A stretch of 64,000 bases of DNA from Tridacna crocea (GCA_943736015.1 OX031063.1:46950672-47014671), one strand, 5' to 3'. Counted from the stretch's first letter, positions 47,733 through 58,846 are shown. The notes: generated by a model not told the origin, from the sequence alone. Program-made: numbers and translations.

Positions 47733-47759
47733 AAATAAAAAAAAAATGTCGTACGGAAG

Positions 47760-48110
47760 ATAATAATTTGTGTTATGTTTTACAACAAAGTGCTTCAAAT
47801 TTCATCAAAACGAAGGTCATTATTCCCCTAAAGTCGCCTACCTGAGCCCCACGAAGCATGACCTTTTTCGAAACTCTTCCAAGCTATTATCCAATCAATT
47901 TTTCGAACTAACTTTCACGCTTAATGGACTGAAAATGTGGCCTAACGCTTCTAGAGAAATATTGTAGAAAATTTCTGATTTGTTGATAAATCAGGATTTT
48001 TACTGATATAATAGTTTCGCACATTTCTGACCGACCAAAAATTCCTTTGATGTCTATTTTGAAAATATATGTTGATACTTTTGTTAGTTTTCTGCAAAGG
48101 TAAGTAATCA
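47760..48110 (+). repeat. Single worn monomer of the GCGTACACAA family plus unique sequence
   Basis: CATGACCTTTTTCGAAACTC and AATGGACTGAAAATGTGGCC match the neighbouring array's monomer. The rest is unique AT-rich sequence. Confidence 0.5.
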
Positions 48111-48760
48111 TTTTCTCCCTTTGTAATGGGAATATGGTCGTTTTAGATTTTATAAATGATAATTCTAAGAAGGAAAAAAGGGCTTCGTTAAAGTAGTGTA
48201 ATAATGTACATTTTTAATGATGGAAACTTTTTTAGAATAATATTAGAGTGGAAATAGCCGTTTTCCATTAGAATGGAACTATTGTTTATTCCCTAAATAT
48301 CAACAGGAACAATCGTTTAAACTAATGTACATGAGATATAAATATGAAACTCACAAATTGACAGATGGCATTGAGGCGAAGTGAAGTGTACAACAAACAT
48401 GACTGCCAAAGCCATTATTTAGAAGTTCTTGCCCTTTGTTATTTCTCTTACTTAAATGTTGTTCGCAGATTTACTCGTAAATTACCAAACTAACAATGTG
48501 AGACTTCAGAGATGGACAGAGATTATTGGGTAGAAGTGCAGAAACGTCATTTTGGAGTTATATCCCTTTGTTAGTTTTTGAGTCTCTAAGTTTCTTTGGA
48601 GCATAACTAGTGCTGTATTAAATTCAAAGCTGAAGAGTTGACTCTGAAAAGGATTGCAGTATGGAAAAATGATAACTCCAGCTTCCACATTTTTTTCCTC
48701 CTTGTTGGTTTTTTATATTTTCTTTGCTGATTTCATATATATTTACACTTGACAGGTTTT
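48111..48760. other. Intron sequence, nothing recognised
   Basis: No repeat or frame that can be supported. Confidence 0.45.
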
Positions 48761-48764
48761 CCAA

Positions 48765-50430
48765 AACAAGAGCGCCATGATGTTCCTGACGCAACTTACC
48801 TGAGTATTTTGACTAAGCATGAACCATTTTCAATCCATTTCGAGATATTATGACAAACATACATGTACTATCAAGCTTCCATAATAATCATTGGACTGAA
48901 AATTTGCCCTCTATCATCGAGAATTTCCAAAGTTGTTTAATTCATAGCAAAACAGCCCGATTTCCCATTGTACATATTATCTAAAGAAGGATTTTGATCA
49001 CCTTTCATAAGTATTGATCAGAAAACGTGCTCTCTAGAGTGTACACAAGGTTTTTCTACGACTTGAAATCGTGACCTACTTTTTATCAAATTTGACCCAT
49101 TTTCAATTTCATCTTATTGATCATCAAGTAAAACGTTATGGCTAATTGTCATAAGTATTGAACAGAAAATGTTGACTCTAGAGTTACATGTACACAATGT
49201 ACCTTAAAGATTTGACCTGGTGACCTAGTTTTTGATGTGACCCATTTTCAAATCTTTTAAAAAACATTAGGACATCAAGACAAACATTATGACCAAATTT
49301 CACGGGTATGGTACTGAAAATATAGCGTTTAGAGCCTACATGCAGGTTTTCAAAGACTTGACCTTGGGTCCTAGTTTCTTACCCGACACGAACCATTTTC
49401 AAACTCGTCCAAGAAATCATGACGACAAATAATCTTACCAACACTTTAATGAGTATTGCAATGAAAATGTGGCCTGAAAAGGGTACACAATGTTTTCCTT
49501 TAGCTTTACCTAGTGTCATCATGATACCCGACATGACTCATTTCGAAACTTATCCATGATGTCATCAACACAAGCATCCTGACCATCTTTCAAGGTTTGG
49601 AGTAAAACTGTGACCTAAAGAGCGTACACAAGGTTTTTTCTAAGATTAGACCTAATAACCTATTATTTTACTCGACAAGACCCATTTCCAGAGTTGTGGA
49701 AGATTTTACTAAGAAACGTTCTGACCATCTTTCAAGAGCTTTGATATAAATTTTAAAGCGTACACAATGTTTTCCTAAGATTTGATCTAGTGGCCTAGTT
49801 TTGTCCCGACATGACCAATTTTCGAACTCGTCCAAGATACAGTATCATTAAGACAAATATTCAGACTAGCTTTCAAGAGGTTTGGACTATTAATTAATTT
49901 CTAGAGCGTACACAAGGTCTTTCCTAGATCTGACCTAGTTACCTAGTTTTTGACCTGATATAACTAATTTTCTAAGCCATTCAAGAAACTATCAAAGAAA
50001 CATTCTGATCGAGTTTCAAGAGTTTTGGGCAAAACAAATGAGGCCTTTAGAACGTACAAACGTTTTTTCTAAGATCTGACCTTTCTGACCAAGTTTTTGA
50101 TCCAACATTACCCATTTTCAATCACATCCAAGATATTATCAAGACAATTATGTTGATCAAGTGACCAGAGGTTTGAGTTGAAAATGTGTCCTCCAGAGTG
50201 TACACGATGTTTTTCTAAGATTTGACCAAGTAACCCTGTTTTGACCCGACTTAACCCACAGTTGAACTCGTCCGAGATTCATCAAGCCAAATATTCTGAT
50301 CAAGTTTCATGGATATCAGACAAAAAATGTGGTCTCTAGAGCTTATCTAAGGCAAAAGTTGACCACGCACGACAGACAATGCACGATCACAAAAGCTTAC
50401 CGGGAGCACTTCGTGCTTATGTGAGCTAAA
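48765..50430 (+). mobile_element. Array element with ~145 bp monomers (GCGTACACAA family), second copy
   Basis: Begins AACAAGAGCGCCATGATG and has about ten diverged monomers (TACACAAGG or TACACAATG marks near 49040, 49190, 49480, 49622, 49757, 49906, 50198). It ends CACGATCACAAAAGCTTACC with the hairpin 50394-50427, followed by CTAAAA. Confidence 0.72.
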
Positions 50431-50649
50431 AATCTAGAACTGATGTTTTAGAATATCCTTGATAGAGCCCTGATCTGTCACCTTTTGACTCTTGATCGTT
50501 CCCACGGATGAAAAAAATGCCGGCAGGATGCCAGTTCGAGTCCCGTGCCGGTAACGACAGTGTGAGCTTAAAGGGCAAATCCTAAGATATTTTGACCATA
50601 CTGTTTTTTTCTTCCACCAAGCTGCAAATGATGTTAGTAAACACGTGTC

Positions 50650-50939
50650 CATCAGTTTTCATAAATACCACCCTGTAACATGCCATAAATCACGCTCGAA
50701 TTGTCACGCTGATATACGGCCCCAAAAATGGTACATGGCTTACTTCCCCTGATTCGCTTATCTTCCCTTTCTGTGTGACGTCATAGGAGCGTAAGCCTGT
50801 GTTTACAGTCAGTAGAAATTAGTAGGAACGCTGATGATTATACGCAGATATCTGAGTATTAACAAAGAATTCAGCCGAAAAAAGGGTAAATTGAGCAGCC
50901 TATGGCTTCAACGTCGAATCAGGAACACATAGAATTAGT
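50650..50939. other. Region upstream of the THAP fragment
   Basis: Contains GTGTGACGTCATAGGAGCG, which includes a CRE-like TGACGTCA at 50776-50783, and an ATG at 50902 in a different frame from the THAP motif. It could be a decayed promoter and first exon. A TGACGTCACAG motif also occurs near 53840. Confidence 0.3.
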
Positions 50940-51164
50940 ATGTTCAAATTTCCGAAGGAATTAAAAAGGAGGAAACTGTGGATTCAACGTTTAAACCGGG
51001 GCCGGACAGTAACGGCGGATTTTGTGCCATCAGTTCATTCCAAATTGTGTCTAAAACACCTCGAGAACAGTCAGTTCTTAATAAGTCCAAAACTCGTAAA
51101 AGGAGTTGGTTATGGGAATATAAGGCTGCGGTTAAAACCTGATGCTGTGCCGACATTGAAATAA
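50940..51164 (+). pseudogene. THAP-domain fragment
   Basis: The 74-codon frame contains FKFPKELKRRKLWIQRLNR, then CLKH, then RLRLKPDAVPTL. That order (FP..W, C-x2-H, AVPTL) is the C-terminal two-thirds of a THAP zinc finger. The first Cys pair is missing: an ATG at 50902 upstream (reading MASTSNQEHIE) is in another frame. It may be an exon of a larger gene or a decayed fragment of a THAP gene or P-type transposase. It lies on the opposite strand inside the 13 kb intron of the Mieap-like gene, with a MITE starting 74 bp after its stop. Confidence 0.6.
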
Positions 51165-51237
51165 GATAGGCCATAAGACAGACATTCCGCAATGGCAATC
51201 TCCAAAAATAAAAACAAACATAAGGTCAGTAATTCCT

Positions 51238-51481
51238 TTAACTGTTTACCACACGAGAAAATTTTAGACTGGTCCAAATTGAAAGCATTTGCAGACGACA
51301 AAATAAATGTGACTAAAAAATACAAGTTTGTTCTGGGAATGGTAGAAACCACCAGGATAGAAAACATTGTAGGATAAGAAGAAAATGTTGGTTACCAGCA
51401 TTCTCTCCTTTTCCAACAATGTTTTTAAAAGGCTTCCATCTCAGGGTTGTAAAAACCAGGGATTGTTTGGTAAAGGGTTAA
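51238..51481 (+). mobile_element. piggyBac-like palindromic MITE
   Basis: TTAACTGTTTACCACACGAG at the left, GTTTGGTAAAGGGTTAA at the right, TTAA at both edges. The core AATGTTGGTTACCAGCATT is less perfect than in other copies. Confidence 0.75.
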
Positions 51482-52500
51482 TTTGCACATGACAAAAAAA
51501 TGGTAATCAAAAAATTGAAATGAAATTTGATTTGGAAAGGATGGAAAACATTATGGGAACAGGAGAAAATCTTAGCATTTTCTCTTTCCCTCACAATGTT
51601 TTCAAAGGCAACAACATAACGTATTCATCCAAATTCATAACATAGATTTTGCAAGTACCAAAGTCTGGATCGTTCAAATGATGTTAACTTTCAAGTGTTT
51701 CAGCTTGTTCTTACTTTTCCACAATGTTTTCAAAAGGTTTCTATCTCAGGGTTGTAAAACACAGAGGGTCAACTGACCATTCATCAAACACAAAAATTTT
51801 AGACTGGTTCAAATTGAAAGCATTTGCAGACAACAAAAGAATTGTGAACCAAAAACATTTGCAGCTGATTGGAGCAAAAAACAGTATGGTCAAAATATTT
51901 TAGGATTTGCCCTTTAAACAGGAAACATTTTTTTCTTCCCACACTGTTTTTCAAACACTCTTTCTTTGGGTTTTGGAAACTAGACCTAGGGTTTGTATGG
52001 TAAAGGGTGAAGTCAGTATCTGGCTACCCCTTGTCATGGTCATAAATGTTAAAATCCATCACCGGCCAGTTGAAACAATACAGGAAAAGGTTACATAACA
52101 TTTGCCTATCTCACCCCTTTACACTGTAATGTTTGTTTATGACAGTAAACTCATGTTACAGCTTTTATCCCATACACTTCTTCTCTTCGACATTTCACTC
52201 TTTAAAATGATTTGACAATTTACAATCATTTTGAACAAATTTTGAATTGTATCTTTACACTTCTGATTTGTGGATATTTCCCTGTTCCTCTCCATATCAT
52301 GTCTTCTAGACAGGCTACTTATAGAAATCTTTTGTTTTTACGACCCTTGTGAAGATAGAAAAAACTTTCGAAAACATTGTAGGTAAAAGAGAAATGCTGC
52401 TACCGGCATTTTCTCCTTTTTCTACAATGTTTTTTACCCCATCAAAAACAAGTCCAAACATGCAAGTTTAATTTGATTTGTTGACTCTAATTGCTTTCAA
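51482..52500 (+). repeat. Cluster of worn TTAA MITE pieces
   Basis: Partial copies near 51535-51615 (ACATTATGGGAACAGGAG), 51705-52012 (GGTTCAAATTGAAAGCATTTG to GTATGGTAAAGGG) and 52335-52445 (TGCTGCTACCGGCATTTTCT). The whole interval appears to be repeated insertion of one family. Confidence 0.55.
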
Positions 52501-52537
52501 TTCGGTTGAGTCAATAAATTTGATGTTTGGTAACAAT

Positions 52538-52731
52538 TTAACCCTTTCCCAGACGGCAAATTTTGGACCAGACCAAATTCAAAGCATTTTGCCGATGACA
52601 AATTAACAGTTGCTTATAAGATGATTTTTCTATTTTTCTGGTTACCAGCATTTTCTCCTTTTCCCACAATGTTTCCAAAAGGCTTCTTTTCCTTTCCCGT
52701 AAAAACCAGGGATTGTTTGGGAAAGGGTTAA
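52538..52731 (+). mobile_element. piggyBac-like MITE with one palindrome arm deleted
   Basis: TTAACCCTTTCCCAGACGGC at the left, GTTTGGGAAAGGGTTAA at the right. Only GGTTACCAGCATTTTCTCC and its downstream arm remain, giving 194 bp in place of about 230. Confidence 0.75.
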
Positions 52732-52844
52732 ACATGTATTTTACATCTCTTGAGAAACAAGTCCATACAACTCGTACTAATCTCTTCGGATACTGCTCCC
52801 TGGGAACTTAACCAGAAGTCGTGCCCAATGTGTGGGATTTATAT

Positions 52845-53079
52845 TTAACCCTTTACCAATCAATCCCTAATTTTTACGACCCCGATGACAGAAGACTTTT
52901 AAAAACATTGTAAGAAAGTAACCAGCTACCTAGTAGAAATTTACCTAGTAACCAGCATATTCTCCTTTTAACACAGTGTTTTACTCTGCTGGAAAAAAAT
53001 TCAATTTTTAAAATTTACAACTTTATTTTGTCGTCTGCAAGCGATTTCAGTTTGGACCTGTCGTATGGTAAAGAGTTAA
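52845..53079 (-). mobile_element. piggyBac-like palindromic MITE, reverse orientation
   Basis: TTAACCCTTTACCAATCAAT at the left and GTATGGTAAAGAGTTAA at the right. The TTTTGTCGTCTGCAAGCGAT segment, which is on the left in most copies, is inverted on the right here. Confidence 0.72.
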
Positions 53080-54265
53080 AAATAGAAAATATTGTGGATA
53101 CAGGATCAATTGATAGTTACCCAGAATGTAAAATAATTTTGAGAATTGTCTTAATGATCTCGGAACATATTCTTTTATCAAATTTCACGCTTGTTAACAG
53201 CATTTCAAACTATTCTTATTCTCATGAAAATCGCGATTTATTGTGTAACCCTTCACCCATGAGAGAACAAATTTTGTACCTGTCAATGTTTACAGAATTC
53301 TTTACAAGGTACAAATATAGGATCCATCAACAAATAGTTAGAACTAACATCTCACGATTATCAATCGTAAAAGTCAAGAAAAAGGTTATTTGACATGAAA
53401 CTAAAGTGTCGGAGAAATGTCTTTGAAAGTGTCGGGGATCTGTCTAGTCGTGGAACTGTCTTGAAACCGTCCTTTTTATTATTATTATTATTAATTCCGC
53501 CCATTAATATACTGAAAATGCTTTACGTGAAACAAAGCTTATGCCGTACACTTAATTTCATCATGTATAGAATATTTCCGTAAGCGACGTTCGCCCCGTA
53601 GCCTAATACATGTAGGCGTGATACTCAACACGCTGTTCAAAAGTCCGGGATAACATCGTTATTTTCGCCATTAGTGGGCGAAATTTTACTTTTATCCTCA
53701 TCATCAGAAACTATTAAGTTTCATCAAAAATTTGGTGGTACATGTACGGCATTACCGGCCTAGAATCGTGTATTTCTTCGTCTTATATATCGCTCATTTC
53801 ACTATCTTAAACAAGATCCATATTGAAACAAACACCTTTGACGTCACAGATCAAGGTGCGCTACAATAAGTAAGGGAGGTAAGCGATGCAAGAAAAACTA
53901 ATAAGCAAAATTATGAATTGAAAAAAAGTACTTTTACTAATTTTTTTTTTCAAATTACAGCATTACCAGGTTGTCATTTGATAGATGTAGATTTGAAAAT
54001 TCATGAAATCAGAAACTTGTTGATTTGCCCTTTAAGCATACGCCTAACGAAGAGTATCGTATGGCGTTCCGGAAGTGGTATATCGTAGTTAAAAGAGCGT
54101 GGAGGAAGATAGGACTAACTTTGATAGCTGATATTTTGCAAATTTTACATAATTTGATAAAAGTTTCCTACTCAAACAATTACCTTCTCATGAACATGAC
54201 CATATATCTCATAAAAGAAATACGAAACCAAACAACGAAAATGTGTTCTTAGGATAAAATCGAAA
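53080..54265. other. Intron sequence with a (TTA)n run, no gene
   Basis: A frame at 53028-53393 starts inside the MITE and has no domain. A TTA microsatellite lies at 53475-53493. Nothing else stands out. Confidence 0.45.
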
Positions 54266-54271
54266 GCTCAC

Positions 54272-54400
54272 CTTACAATCAGCTCTTCCTTTTCATTCTT
54301 TGTCTTTTGTAATTCCCGTTCCAAGTTATCCATACAGGTTTCCTTGTGTTGCAGTTCTCGATATTGATTTTGATATTTGTCCTTTTCAATCTGCATCTGG
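54272..54400 (-). CDS. Mieap-like gene, coiled-coil exon
   Basis: 129 bp between ATTTTTAG and the donor GTGAGC, phase 2 on both sides. It encodes about 43 residues (MQIEKDKYQNQYRELQHKE, LERELQKTKNEKEEL). Its last two bases AG plus the first base of 41271 make an Arg codon, linking the coiled coil to the C-terminal domain across a 13 kb intron. Confidence 0.72.
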
Positions 54401-55009
54401 CTAAAAATATTCAGTTTCTTTAACACATGTATATTGCTTTTTGTGTTACTTTACTATGAAAGAAAGTTAATTATTATGGACATTACAAAACCCTCTATAT
54501 CACAGTAATGGTATTTTCTTTCATCCATGTGCTATGACCTGTGGTAAATTAAAGAGAACGCTTTTAACGAAATTTCAGGAGAGCAAGGATGTGTGCACTT
54601 TTGACGCCATAGCATTTCTGAAATCTTCAAATGATTGAAACTTACCCAGCAAACACATGATTCGTTTCTCAAAAAATATTCGTGTGCGAGACTTGCTGTT
54701 GCATTCATTGATAAAACTCTCACCTGGAAACGTAAATGCTTCCGGTTCAGCGACAGTACATTCCGTCTGCGCTTACTGTTTACCGTTTATGGAAGTTATA
54801 GGCTAGCCTAAATCGATTACAAGTATCGCTAAAAATGAAGTTTTGCAAATATCTACCTAAGCGTTAGGGAAAAAGATTAAGACGTAGGAAACAGCAATTT
54901 AAGGTTAGTTTCTGCAGTGGCTTCAAGGATAACATTTTGTACACTAAGTGGTCAAACCTTGGCAATGATAAATGTTTTTATGATTATAAATACATGTATA
55001 TAGCCTTAC

Positions 55010-55159
55010 TGCTGAAGTTCAACATTCACCCGTTGCGTCTCCTTGAGATCCCTATCTAGATTTTCGTTCTTCTCATTCAGTAATATGATACTTCCGTTTC
55101 TGTCCTTTAACTTATTCTCCAATGCTGCCTTTTCTGTTTTCAAGTCATTTGATTTATTT
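55010..55159 (-). CDS. Mieap-like gene, coiled-coil exon
   Basis: 150 bp between TATAATACAG and the donor GTAAGG, phase 2 on both sides. It encodes about 50 residues with heptad-like Leu/Ile spacing (LKTEKAALENKLKDR, LDRDLKETQRVNVELQ). Confidence 0.72.
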
Positions 55160-55445
55160 CTGTATTATAGAAAAAGGAGAAGAATAAAACAAGATCAATT
55201 TTATACTAAATGTCGCGTGGATTTTCTCACATACAGTGGATAACTAAGACCGTTTTCTAGCAAAAGCAATTGAGTTCATACCCATCAGTTCCTCAAACCC
55301 TTTTTTTTCACGTCAAGCTGATGCCACATTTCTTACATATTTGATCAATGCTGAGGCATAATTATGAAGGTAAACAAGCCCGAAATTTTTTTCCTTTTTT
55401 CTCTCTTTTAAGATTTATCACTTGTTATCTTTCCTTTTCCAAGAA

Positions 55446-56637
55446 ATAGTAAAACCTCAGTAGTTCGTAGCGGAAGGGACCGGAGCTTTTGTTCGAACTA
55501 AACGTCGTATGAACCAAAGCATGTTACTGTGCTCGGGTATTTTCGGTGCCGTTTACGGAAATAGACATTTGATTTACGTAGCATATCTTGCAGTACACTA
55601 AACTGGTACCCATAACAATGGTAGCCATGGGATTGTTGGTTCACGGAGTTACGGTCCAATCAGGAAAATTTTATTACATTATCTATAGAATCGATAACAA
55701 AATTATTTTTAAATTTCATCATTTAGTTAGCATCATAAAACTAACAGCATTCAATTGCATCAATACTTTTGAAAGAAAACAGACCTGGAGCTACATCATA
55801 ATCCCGTAGCCAATTTAAGATTCAATCATGTGACTTTGCTGGGTTCGTCAATTAACGATTGTAAAATTGATAGAGATGGTGCCAATTTACAGTCACGCGG
55901 TTTGAAAATATTGCCATGTGTTCTAGCAAACTACCTGAAACGTCAATCTGTCTGTAAAATCACGTTTAAAACGTCAATCTGTCTGTAAAATCACGTTTAA
56001 AACGTGGTTCTAGGGGTGGAGAAAATAGTTTATAGTAAGATTACATCCAAAGCTAGTATTTTCGAGATAAAATGTGATTTTAGGAGAGATATCCGAGTCA
56101 GAGTTTTTACCATAAAAATTCGGGCCAAACCAGCAGCTGGACGAAAGAAAACCAAAACAGTCATCGACTGTTTCTTCATTTTTTTGAATTCATTCGACCT
56201 TTTGGGGATCAAAGCTCTCAGAGCAATTCAGACTGTTATCATCGTTTATCCTATGTCAGATATCTTAACAAATCGTCGTTTTAATCGTTTAATCAACGGT
56301 AAAACCAAATTGATGCCTTTAACTACATTTGTAGTTGAAACATGATTTGTACCGTCGACATTGTCAATAAACAGGGGTAAAATCAAGGTCAGTCGCGACT
56401 TTTCACACCTTCGTAAGTTTGCGAGCGAATTAACTTACATATGAGCCACAGGTACGAATTTACGTTTTAATAATACTTTGGGGACATGAAATATACGAAC
56501 TACGAACCACCGACGTTCGAAGAGTCCCTAGGAATTTATTATGATAGAGAAGGATAAATATCGGGACCGAAGATACGTTAAGAACTAACACATAGCTGCG
56601 AACAAGCGACGTGCGAACTAACGAGATTCTACTGTAT
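55446..56637. repeat. Probable decayed DNA transposon with AGTAGAACCTCG-type ends
   Basis: Left AGTAAAACCTCAGTAGTTCG and, inverted at the right, AGTAGAATCTCGTTAGTTCG agree at most positions. Right-edge flank TA is consistent with a TA target. CAGTAGAACCTCG-like ends are typical of pogo/Tigger-type elements as I remember them. The 1.2 kb interior shows no transposase. Confidence 0.4.
55938..55998 (+). repeat. Tandem 31 bp duplication
   Basis: AACGTCAATCTGTCTGTAAA is repeated exactly with a 31 bp step, followed by AATCACGTTTAAAACG. Confidence 0.85.
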
Positions 56638-56915
56638 GGTGCAATTTTTGTAGAAATTGGATATTGCATTCTAAGCATGGCCAAGTTCAGTAGGTGCAAG
56701 TTGCTACCAAACTACAATAATTCGAACTATCAAAAAATGTTTGATTACTTGCTCGTTCAAATAAACAAATTTTCATTAAAAACTAATTCCTTATGACGAC
56801 TTTACACTTAGCACAGCATTAAAGCTGTACACAAAAAGAATGAAATAGATACAGCTTATTCTTAAAATCACATGATAAATGAAAGATTCAGACTGAATCT
56901 CAGACAAAATCTTAC

Positions 56916-56984
56916 CTGTGTCTTTCTTCAGACATTTTAATTTGTTTCTCAAACTTTTCTTTTTCCTTGAAACGTTTCCCTTTT
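56916..56984 (-). CDS. Mieap-like gene, coiled-coil exon
   Basis: 69 bp between TATATTTAG and the strong donor GTAAGA, phase 2 on both sides. It encodes a very basic and acidic helix, KGKRFKEKEKFEKQIKMSEE. Phases match both neighbours. Confidence 0.68.
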
Positions 56985-57358
56985 CTAAATATAAAAAAAA
57001 AATATATAATTAATCCAACATTCTGAAGCACTAGTTTTTACATTATAATAGTTTCAAGACTATTATTAGATAGAAGACTATCTTTAAGTAGATAATTGAG
57101 ATGAATTTTGTTCCTCTAGAGAACTTTGTTGAAATAGAAGCTTGCAATATTTAAGATCATAAATTTTGTATAACAACCATACAGACTTCATGTAGAATCT
57201 CTTTGCTCGTCTTTCTTACTGTTGTACATGTAAGTACTTTCTGAATGCTTGAAGTTGAAGATATCGCTGAGGATTTTGATAATGACCACTTTTATATTCT
57301 AATAACTGTATAATTTTTTTTTTAAATAAACTCTTTGTTCCAGGGAAAGATACTTTAC

Positions 57359-57463
57359 AGAACTCTTTGTTTTAGGTCTTTAATGCGGGAACTTATTTCG
57401 TCCAAAATGTCATCTCCATACGTCTTTTCAATGTTTGTGGGGACTTCATATCGTACATCTGAC
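57359..57463 (-). CDS. Mieap-like gene, first exon found (coiled coil)
   Basis: 105 bp between CTCCTATAG and the donor GTAAAG, entering and leaving in phase 2. It reads through DVRYEVPTNIEKTYGDDI and ISSRIKDLKQRV, a helical charged segment. Its last two bases complete a Leu codon with the next exon. The upstream exon was not identified; the OTU transposon lies 863 bp upstream. Confidence 0.65.
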
Positions 57464-57469
57464 CTATAG

Positions 57470-58325
57470 GAGAAAAAAAAACGTATATGACAATAAGAAA
57501 TGCACATGCATTTTTCTTGTAGTTGCTTCTCAATTTTGGGAAACTGGTTACTAGATGTTGCAGCTGCTGTTAAATTGTTGCTGTGAATTACAAGCTGTAT
57601 TGACAGAAATATTTGAAAAAAAAAAAATGGTTTTATCCGCTTTATGATAAAATTCTGAAAGACATCCGATGACAAAATTATTGATTTATTTGACCAGAGC
57701 AAAAGGTAATAAGGCATGTTCCATTCAAATATACCAAAATGAAATGTTTCATTGTATGGAGTGATATGCAATATACAAAATCACTTAAAGCAACGAGACT
57801 ATGAATGAAACATGTGAACAAGGATTCCTTTAGTTTTGAGTCTTGAACTCTTGACATCACTAAATAATTTGGCAACAATCCCAAAACAGTGTGCATTTCT
57901 ATCCAATTTCACTGCTTTTTTTCACCAATTAATCCGATAACAAATCTACATGTATTACTCCTTAAATTGCTTGATCTTTTGGTATCATCAGTCCATTGAA
58001 TATTTTTTGAATCTATTCTCATGTAGTTTGAAATACGTGCTATTTCATCATAAACATTCACGAGGTTTCATTTTGGTTGCGTAATTACATGAGCTTCAGC
58101 AGTTCACGTTGATCTGGATCATCATTGATCGACTATTCGTTTTCTCATTTTCAATAATTCCTAAATCTGAAAGTAATAAGTCTAAGATTAGCATAGCCAA
58201 ATCGTTTGGTCAGTCAGATATGGTGTTACTTTGACATCAAAATTCTGGAAGAAAAAAAGTCCCAGAACGTTCTTAAGAAAGGCTGACCCTGGTGCTTATA
58301 GAGAACCGTTTCATTAGACGACTTT
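57470..58325. other. Sequence upstream of the first Mieap-like exon found
   Basis: Frames here (57678-57896, 58226-58426 on the minus strand) have no domain support; the second overlaps the transposon's inverted repeat. A missing upstream exon or promoter could lie here or beyond the OTU transposon. Confidence 0.4.
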
Positions 58326-58366
58326 AATTCGACGGGTGAGGGCAGAAAGGTGCCATCTGCACTTTT
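58326..58366 (+). repeat. Left 41 bp terminal inverted repeat of the OTU transposon
   Basis: All 41 bases match the reverse complement of 62805-62845. The inner part, GAAAGGTGCCATCTGC, contains the same core as the subterminal motifs. The match stops sharply on both sides (T against C outside, G against C inside). Confidence 0.92.
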
Positions 58367-58511
58367 GGTCAAAATTGAGTTTTGGTCAATAACAGAATCC
58401 ATATAACAGTATTCAACTTGTGTCAAAGTTTCATTCTAATCCAATAACTATAAGGTACAAAAAACACCACATCATATAGGTTCCATCTACAAATATGTAA
58501 ATCTAGTTCTG

Positions 58512-58612
58512 CATAAAGGTGCCATCTGAAATGTCAATCTGCATAAAGGATCCGTTTGCCAAATGGCACCTTTATGTTTTCAGATTTGGTGACAATTATA
58601 CTGCATAAAGGT
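58512..58612. promoter_or_regulatory. Left subterminal motif cluster of the OTU transposon
   Basis: Copies of CATAAAGGTGCCATYTG lie at 58512-58528 (+), 58542-58558 (+, diverged) and 58560-58576 (-), with a short form at 58604-58612 (+). The core GGTGCCATCTG also lies within the terminal repeat. Repeated motifs inside the ends of a DNA transposon are usually transposase-binding sites; that role is inferred here. Confidence 0.7.
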
Positions 58613-58801
58613 ATTAATTGTACAAAGTTTATCTTGTAGTTGACAAATACCAGATGCCAGGTATTTCACAAAGAAGCTGATTAGGCAAATTGCTTTCAAA
58701 ATGTAATCTGAGCATAATGCTGATTATTTATCGCAAGAGAAAAATGTACAATGAGGAGAATATGAAACATTTAAACTGAGTCTTCCCATGGTTATAGATC
58801 T

Positions 58802-58846
58802 ATGCTTATGAATGTGAACTGGAATATGGATGGCCAACCGTTTTCT
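58802..58846 (+). CDS. Possible first coding exon of the OTU transposon gene
   Basis: An ATG at 58802 opens 15 codons (reading MLMNVNWNMDGQPFS) that run straight into a strong donor, TCT|GTAAGTAA. Joined in phase 0 to the acceptor before 59211 it keeps the main frame open and removes a 364 bp intron. The resulting protein would be 1,043 residues. It could equally be 5' untranslated sequence. It lies inside the inverted repeats, as expected for a gene of the element. Confidence 0.45.

Larger units (their letters stand above)
29646..57463 (-). other. Mieap/SPATA18-like (mitochondria-eating protein-like) gene, 12 exons found
   Basis: Twelve minus-strand exons join with matching phases: 57463-57359, 56984-56916, 55159-55010, 54400-54272, 41271-41070, 40194-39982, 38917-38882, 34884-34822, 33793-33731, 32107-31808, 31700-31587, 29939-29646. 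They encode about 578 residues; the N-terminal exon or exons were not found. The first four are charged, heptad-like coiled coil. The C-terminal part has ERYSELYDNEWTDAFEEY, CAELCWYMAIQEPPVVI and YVVWPPLF..GGPRLLKG, which match from memory the Mieap C-terminal domain (human SPATA18 has ALEPPLDI and VWPALM). Mieap acts in mitochondrial quality control; the family is enlarged in bivalves, and the role of any one paralogue is unknown. Confidence is high in the C-terminal domain and moderate for the small middle exons. The 54272-41271 intron is 13 kb and filled with repeats. Confidence 0.78.

Noticed and set aside
53028-53393. 121-codon plus-strand frame
   Set aside because: Begins within a TTAA MITE and shows no domain.
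56004-56345. 113-codon plus-strand frame
   Set aside because: No domain, and it lies inside a probable decayed transposon (55446-56637).
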